Shown here: one piece after another, positions 6,330 through 9,144 of the stretch
Layout of the letters: every line of letters starts with the position of its first letter
Position numbering within the stretch: position 1 is the first letter of the stretch
Assembly: GCA_946619625.1 (NCBI GenBank)
Contig: CAMOMF010000073.1
Location: 1-9,144, forward strand
Source: an uncultured Bacteroidales bacterium
GTDB lineage: Bacteria; Bacteroidota; Bacteroidia; Bacteroidales; Paludibacteraceae
Direction of reading: 5' to 3'
Length of the DNA: 9,144 bases
Made by a program: the position numbers and the translations under genes
Notes under the pieces: model-generated
What the model was told of the DNA's origin: nothing
Seen by the model: only the letters and a program-made list of their open reading frames with translations
The model's database searches: none

Positions 6330-6363
6330 GTACAAAAGCAGGTGGCAAAAAAATGTCACCTGC
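6330..6363 (-). terminator. Rho-independent terminator of the accessory operon
   Basis: On the minus strand GCAGGTG (6363-6357) pairs with CACCTGC (6344-6338). The stem is extended by a G-T and a C-G pair to 9 bp around an A/T-rich loop (plus strand AAAAAAAT, 6347-6354). It is followed by TTTTGTAC (6337-6330) and then more T. The hairpin starts 23 bp after the stop codon of the 110-aa gene. Confidence 0.75.
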
Positions 6364-6386
6364 CTCCTGATGCCGAAAAGATTATT

Positions 6387-6719
6387 TCATTCTCTCTTCA
6401 AGCCTTGGTTTATACAATATTGGCCAAAATAGCCTTTATCAGATAAAAGATTTGTTATAGTGTCATGTATCTCCAACCATTCTTCCGGTATGAAATAGTC
6501 CATAATTCGTCCACTCATCATGTAGACGAACAATTCATGTTTGCAATCGCATCCCCTGATGCACTCATTTAGGTTCTTAAATGCTAAACCTTTATAATAA
6601 TCTCTTGATGGTTTCCCTTGTTGGTATTCCCGTATTCGCTTTGCTCTTCGTTCTTGAGCTTTTTTATCATTTGCATTCATTCGCTCCATCAACGATAAAG
6701 CATTATCTATTTGTTCCAT
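6387..6719 (-). CDS. Hypothetical protein, 110 aa, with a Cys/His cluster
   Basis: I do not recognise a family. Residues 1 to about 45 are strongly charged and probably helical (NANDKKAQERRAKRIREYQQ at 15-34), possibly a coiled coil. The middle holds CIRGCDCKH at 53-61, a tight group of three cysteines and a histidine that could bind metal, although a fourth close ligand of the usual zinc-finger pattern is missing; C102 is a distant candidate. The C-terminal part (64-100) looks like mixed helices with aromatic residues. There is no signal peptide or membrane segment. The gene lies 69 bp downstream of the 267-aa gene, with no promoter box seen in the gap, and is followed by a good terminator, so it is probably the last gene of the operon. 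AT-rich codon use agrees with its upstream neighbours. Confidence 0.75.
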   Translation of the reverse strand: MEQIDNALSLMERMNANDKKAQERRAKRIREYQQGKPSRDYYKGLAFKNLNECIRGCDCKHELFVYMMSGRIMDYFIPEEWLEIHDTITNLLSDKGYFGQYCINQGLKRE

Positions 6720-6788
6720 ATTAATGCTGATTTAATAATTATTCTCTACTCACTTTTGCGGCTTTTCGAGTTACGACACAATCCCCAC

Positions 6789-7592
6789 TCATTTACAAAT
6801 TATCGCACTCATAATTGCTATTGCATATGGTATCCATTTATATTTTTTCTGGTAGGGAAGAAAATGGTTTATAACAAAAAATAATATGGTAACACATATG
6901 AATAAAATTATCCAATCAAGGTCTTCTGATATACCCCAACCATACTTACTATAATATTCATCTCCAATCAAATACAACCACAAATAATAAATAGCGTTGC
7001 CCATCATAATGCCGCAAGCACATGAAGCTGGGACGGCAAAAATCATCGACTTTAATATTCCCCTTTCATCCCTCATCTTTTCCTCTAAGGCTTTGGTGTC
7101 ATATTTGGGCTCGAATAAACTATCATACAATACTCGTGCGATTGTTTGTAAATTATCTGCCCTACCATTTACAAAACTCGTCCGACCTGTTATTTGGAAC
7201 TCAATAGTTGTCGCATCGCAAAGATCTTTAAAATCATCGGAACTCATTTCATAATACAATACCTCACGACAGATTATTTTATGACCTTCATTGGAACTAA
7301 CATCTGCATTCTCACCTGACGGTTTTAATACAATGTTTTTTGCATTATTAATACGAATAACAATATCTCCATCTCTTAAAAATAGCCAATCTGGACCCCC
7401 GTAGTCAAGGTCTAACATGATTGTATCTCCATCAGGCGTTGACCAATACCGAAAATTTGCCTTTATGTCATTTCGTTGCCATGACAACCCATAGTCATAC
7501 AACTTCGATCCTGACCACAATGTGGTCTTTTCGGTTACAAACTCAAGTTTGTTATGGAACTTGTCTTCTTTTCTTTCAATTAATTTTTTCAT
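6789..7592 (-). CDS. Hypothetical protein, 267 aa, soluble domain plus C-terminal membrane region
   Basis: I do not recognise a named family. Residues 1 to about 145 look like a mainly beta soluble domain, with alternating polar and hydrophobic strands such as DTIMLDLDYGGPDWLFLRDG at 56-75 and TTIEFQITGR at 128-137. A charged helical linker follows (about 148-178). Three hydrophobic stretches then form the likely membrane anchor: about 182-208, 227-244 and 253-266. There is no N-terminal signal peptide, and the lysine/arginine-rich residues before the first segment suggest that the large domain is cytoplasmic. The gene starts 13 bp after the zinc-ribbon gene, so the two are almost certainly cotranscribed. 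The start at 7592 (MKKLIERKEDKF) is preceded by A/T-rich sequence, normal for this phylum. A role in sensing or scaffolding at the membrane would fit the architecture, but is inference. Confidence 0.85.
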   Translation of the reverse strand: MKKLIERKEDKFHNKLEFVTEKTTLWSGSKLYDYGLSWQRNDIKANFRYWSTPDGDTIMLDLDYGGPDWLFLRDGDIVIRINNAKNIVLKPSGENADVSSNEGHKIICREVLYYEMSSDDFKDLCDATTIEFQITGRTSFVNGRADNLQTIARVLYDSLFEPKYDTKALEEKMRDERGILKSMIFAVPASCACGIMMGNAIYYLWLYLIGDEYYSKYGWGISEDLDWIILFICVTILFFVINHFLPYQKKYKWIPYAIAIMSAIICK

Positions 7593-7605
7593 GATTTTAA
7601 TTATT

Positions 7606-8202
7606 TTAATCAGTTAATAATTTTTGATTCACAGAATAAACATATTTTGTTCTATCAAAGATAAAATTAAAAAAACGATGAGAGTATGTACGAAATTCAA
7701 AATATTTGAACATTTCATTGGGCTCAAAGATAAATTCTTCAGAATTACATATAAATATAAAATCATTAAGTGAAACTGCATATTCATCATATAGATTTCT
7801 ACGCAATATAATAGTACTATCGTTATCTAATGTAATAACTATATGATTTTGGGTGGATTGGATTCCTTTTACAACTAAAACCAGCTTAAATGTGTCTTTA
7901 GCAACAAGAGCCTTCCATTTCAGTTCAATTTTAGGATATATGCGATATTCATTATCAAGTGGATGGAACGCTTTTGAGCATTTTATTACGTATGAAGTTC
8001 TGTCTTGCTTGATGGTAACGAGACTTGGATATGACTGAATATACGATATATTATTTCTTATATATTCATACAAGTCGGCACGATCAATTTTCTGCAAATA
8101 CATACCACCGCATCCCTCTTTTTGAGAAATATGGCCACAATAGGAGCAGACGTACGTAATAGTATGTTGCTCCATCTCCGCTCCGCAGTTAGGACAAATC
8201 AT
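7606..8202 (-). CDS. Hypothetical zinc-ribbon protein, 198 aa
   Basis: The N-terminus is a zinc ribbon: CPNC at 3-6 and CSYC at 19-22, a CxxC-x12-CxxC arrangement that should bind one zinc ion. An extra cysteine (C31) and a glycine-rich turn follow. Residues about 35-198 form a domain I cannot assign. It is rich in predicted beta strands (SYVIKCSKAF, KLVLVVKGI, HIVITLDNDSTIILRR) and in aromatic residues towards the C-terminus, with no membrane segment. The ribbon resembles those at the start of many bacterial envelope-associated proteins, including partners of SPFH proteins, where it is probably a protein-interaction module and not a catalytic site. The start codon at 8202 overlaps the stop of the 93-aa gene by 4 bp (ATGA), a sign of translational coupling, and the next gene follows after 13 bp. 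Confidence 0.87.
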   Translation of the reverse strand: MICPNCGAEMEQHTITYVCSYCGHISQKEGCGGMYLQKIDRADLYEYIRNNISYIQSYPSLVTIKQDRTSYVIKCSKAFHPLDNEYRIYPKIELKWKALVAKDTFKLVLVVKGIQSTQNHIVITLDNDSTIILRRNLYDEYAVSLNDFIFICNSEEFIFEPNEMFKYFEFRTYSHRFFNFIFDRTKYVYSVNQKLLTD

Positions 8203-8480
8203 TGTCGACCTTTCGGAGAAAAGTTTATTAATTGCATTTGTCGTTCTAGTTCCTTTTTTGATTCGTTTGACAATTGCAAGGACATCTCATCATCTACTCC
8301 ATTTGTATAATTCTCTAACGAAATTGAATCTAAAGGAACCGATACCGTCTCTGTAATTCCTTCAAACTGAACTTTTGCATAACTAGAATCTTTATCGTCG
8401 TAAGCGATAAATGTGCCAGAAATAGCAGCACTCATGTTTACGCGGATTTTGTCATCTTTTTGATAATTCATATTTCCCAT
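8199..8480 (-). CDS. Hypothetical small protein, 93 aa
   Basis: No family is recognised. Residues about 8-57 look like a small beta barrel: KIRVNMSAAISGTFIAYDD at 11-29, then SYAKVQFEG and TETVSVPLDSISLE, with the spacing of strands seen in SH3- or Tudor-like folds (inference). Residues about 66-85 are charged and probably helical. There is no signal peptide or membrane segment. The start at 8480 overlaps the end of the 122-aa membrane protein gene by 29 bp; an alternative start at residue 4 (8471) would leave 20 bp of overlap. Its stop overlaps the start of the zinc-ribbon gene by 4 bp. Tight overlaps on both sides show that it belongs to the operon. An 8-A run just before and into its start codon lies in the overlap and could link the two frames by slippage. 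Confidence 0.75.
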   Translation of the reverse strand: MGNMNYQKDDKIRVNMSAAISGTFIAYDDKDSSYAKVQFEGITETVSVPLDSISLENYTNGVDDEMSLQLSNESKKELERQMQLINFSPKGRQ

Positions 8481-8820
8481 TTTTTTTGTTAGAACTATTG
8501 TTTGTTATTGTCAATATCAATATCTTTGTAAATAGGATTAGTATAATGGCTATGAGACTACCATTGTCTTGTGCGTATTGAGGCATGAAGCAGGCGAGCA
8601 ACAATTCTATTACACCAACGATGCCAAAGAGGAATGATAGTGAAATGCGGAAAGCATCGCGCATATTGAATTGATATAAGGCGTACAACAATGCCGTGTT
8701 CAATGCAATCACTCCACAGTTCACGCCCATATTAAAATTAGAATACTTGGACAGTAGTAATCCCAAGAGAATATTGATGACGAAGGCTAAGCCTCCAAAT
8801 ATAAGAATAGTCTTTTTCAT
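8452..8820 (-). CDS. Hypothetical four-helix membrane protein, 122 aa
   Basis: This is a small integral membrane protein with four likely transmembrane helices at about 4-24, 31-51, 57-79 and 88-106, separated by very short loops, and a charged tail NNSSNKKNGKYELSKR at 107-122. No catalytic or transport motif is visible, and I do not recognise a family. The start at 8820 (MKKTILIFGG) was chosen over a possible start further upstream at 8973. The longer version would overlap most of the SPFH/GYF_2 gene and its extra residues look like an out-of-frame shadow. The chosen start leaves 7 bp after the preceding stop. The 3' end overlaps the 93-aa gene by 29 bp. Hydrophobic four-helix proteins of this size often act as anchors or partners; here the likely partners are the SPFH protein and the other operon products, which is inference. 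Confidence 0.8.
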   Translation of the reverse strand: MKKTILIFGGLAFVINILLGLLLSKYSNFNMGVNCGVIALNTALLYALYQFNMRDAFRISLSFLFGIVGVIELLLACFMPQYAQDNGSLIAIILILFTKILILTITNNSSNKKNGKYELSKR

Positions 8821-8827
8821 GTCAGTA

Positions 8828-9144
8828 TCATTTTTGAGGTGGAACAGGAGGAGGTGTTTGTTGAATTGCAATTCCGGCCAATTCGGGCACTTGAGCCAAT
8901 GGCAACCAGTTCGGCATACCCGCTTTCCAGACAAGAGTATCTGCATTGACAGTCCCCTGCTGAACCATAGCAGCAATAGACTGTAGTGTTTGATTGGGTA
9001 ATTGCTGACTATTAATGTATAAGTAGTATGTGGCCTGTTGTGGAATAGGTGGCGGAGTCGTAGGATTGGTATTGATGTTTTGCGTCAATTGAGAAAATTG
9101 TCCGCCCATGCCAATGCCAGCACCGAGACCGGCACCCATAGCCA
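8828..9144 (-). CDS. C-terminal part of a probable SPFH (YdjI-like) protein with GYF_2 domain
   Basis: The gene enters from the right edge: the frame is open to the end of the window, so the ATG at 9139 is almost certainly an internal methionine. What is visible (104 aa) has three parts. First is a glycine- and methionine-rich linker (AMGAGLGAGIGMGGQ). Next, after a proline patch (TTPPPIPQQ), comes a GYF_2 domain with its typical TLVWKAGMPNWLPLAQVPEL at residues 68-87 counted from that methionine. A proline-rich end (TPPPVPPQK) closes the protein. This order of glycine-rich linker, GYF_2 and proline tail is what I know from the C-termini of bacterial SPFH/Band-7 proteins of the YdjI or virion-core-like type, which form membrane-associated oligomers. 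The SPFH domain itself would lie beyond 9144 and is not seen. GYF_2 domains typically bind proline-rich peptides. Confidence 0.75.
   Translation of the reverse strand, partial: AMGAGLGAGIGMGGQFSQLTQNINTNPTTPPPIPQQATYYLYINSQQLPNQTLQSIAAMVQQGTVNADTLVWKAGMPNWLPLAQVPELAGIAIQQTPPPVPPQK

Noticed and set aside
8452..8490. Programmed -1 ribosomal frameshift at the A run
   Set aside because: The run reads C AAA AAA in the zero frame, not a perfect heptamer, and a -1 shift would not enter the 93-aa frame, which is in the +1 frame. Only +1 shifting or loss of one A would join them.
8821..8973. N-terminal extension of the four-helix protein gene to a start at 8973
   Set aside because: The extension overlaps the well-supported GYF_2 coding region in another frame and reads as non-homologous sequence; the ATG at 8820 right after the upstream stop is the natural start.

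Overview
The window looks like part of a Bacteroidales genome, probably Prevotella-like. The evidence is three promoters of the Bacteroidetes type (TTTG or a near match, 19-20 bp, then TAnnTTTG), A-rich rather than Shine-Dalgarno-like sequence before start codons, and the character of the housekeeping proteins. Every gene I can support lies on the minus strand, so transcription runs from high to low coordinates. The genus is inferred, not proven.

Right part (about 6387-9144): a run of AT-rich genes with little or no spacing. In transcription order they are the C-terminal end of a protein that looks like a YdjI-type SPFH protein with a GYF_2 domain (cut by the window edge), a 122-aa four-helix membrane protein, a 93-aa protein, a 198-aa zinc-ribbon protein, a 267-aa protein with a C-terminal membrane region, and a 110-aa soluble protein. 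A rho-independent terminator follows the last gene, and a second strong hairpin lies further on. Except for the SPFH/GYF_2 tail I do not recognise these families. The layout suggests one cell-envelope or membrane-associated module, loosely like the SPFH plus zinc-ribbon plus membrane-protein sets known from pspA-ydjGHI in Bacillus. This is the best candidate for an undescribed system here.

Middle (about 5256-6256): mostly non-coding, holding one orphan gene (134 aa, unrecognised). Its promoter strongly resembles that of dtd, and its leader carries six 11-bp tandem repeats full of AUG triplets. Downstream of the gene lies about 190 bp of repeat-like DNA with four AAGACCG copies and a perfect hairpin.

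Left part (1-5179): ordinary chromosomal genes with higher GC. dtd (D-aminoacyl-tRNA deacylase) has its own promoter and a likely terminator. A long-chain acyl-CoA ligase, an M24B aminopeptidase P and argS (cut by the left edge) follow as a likely operon from one promoter at about 4556-4586. The peptidase and argS are separated by only 3 bp. dtd and argS both act on aminoacyl-tRNA chemistry, but they appear to be in separate transcription units.
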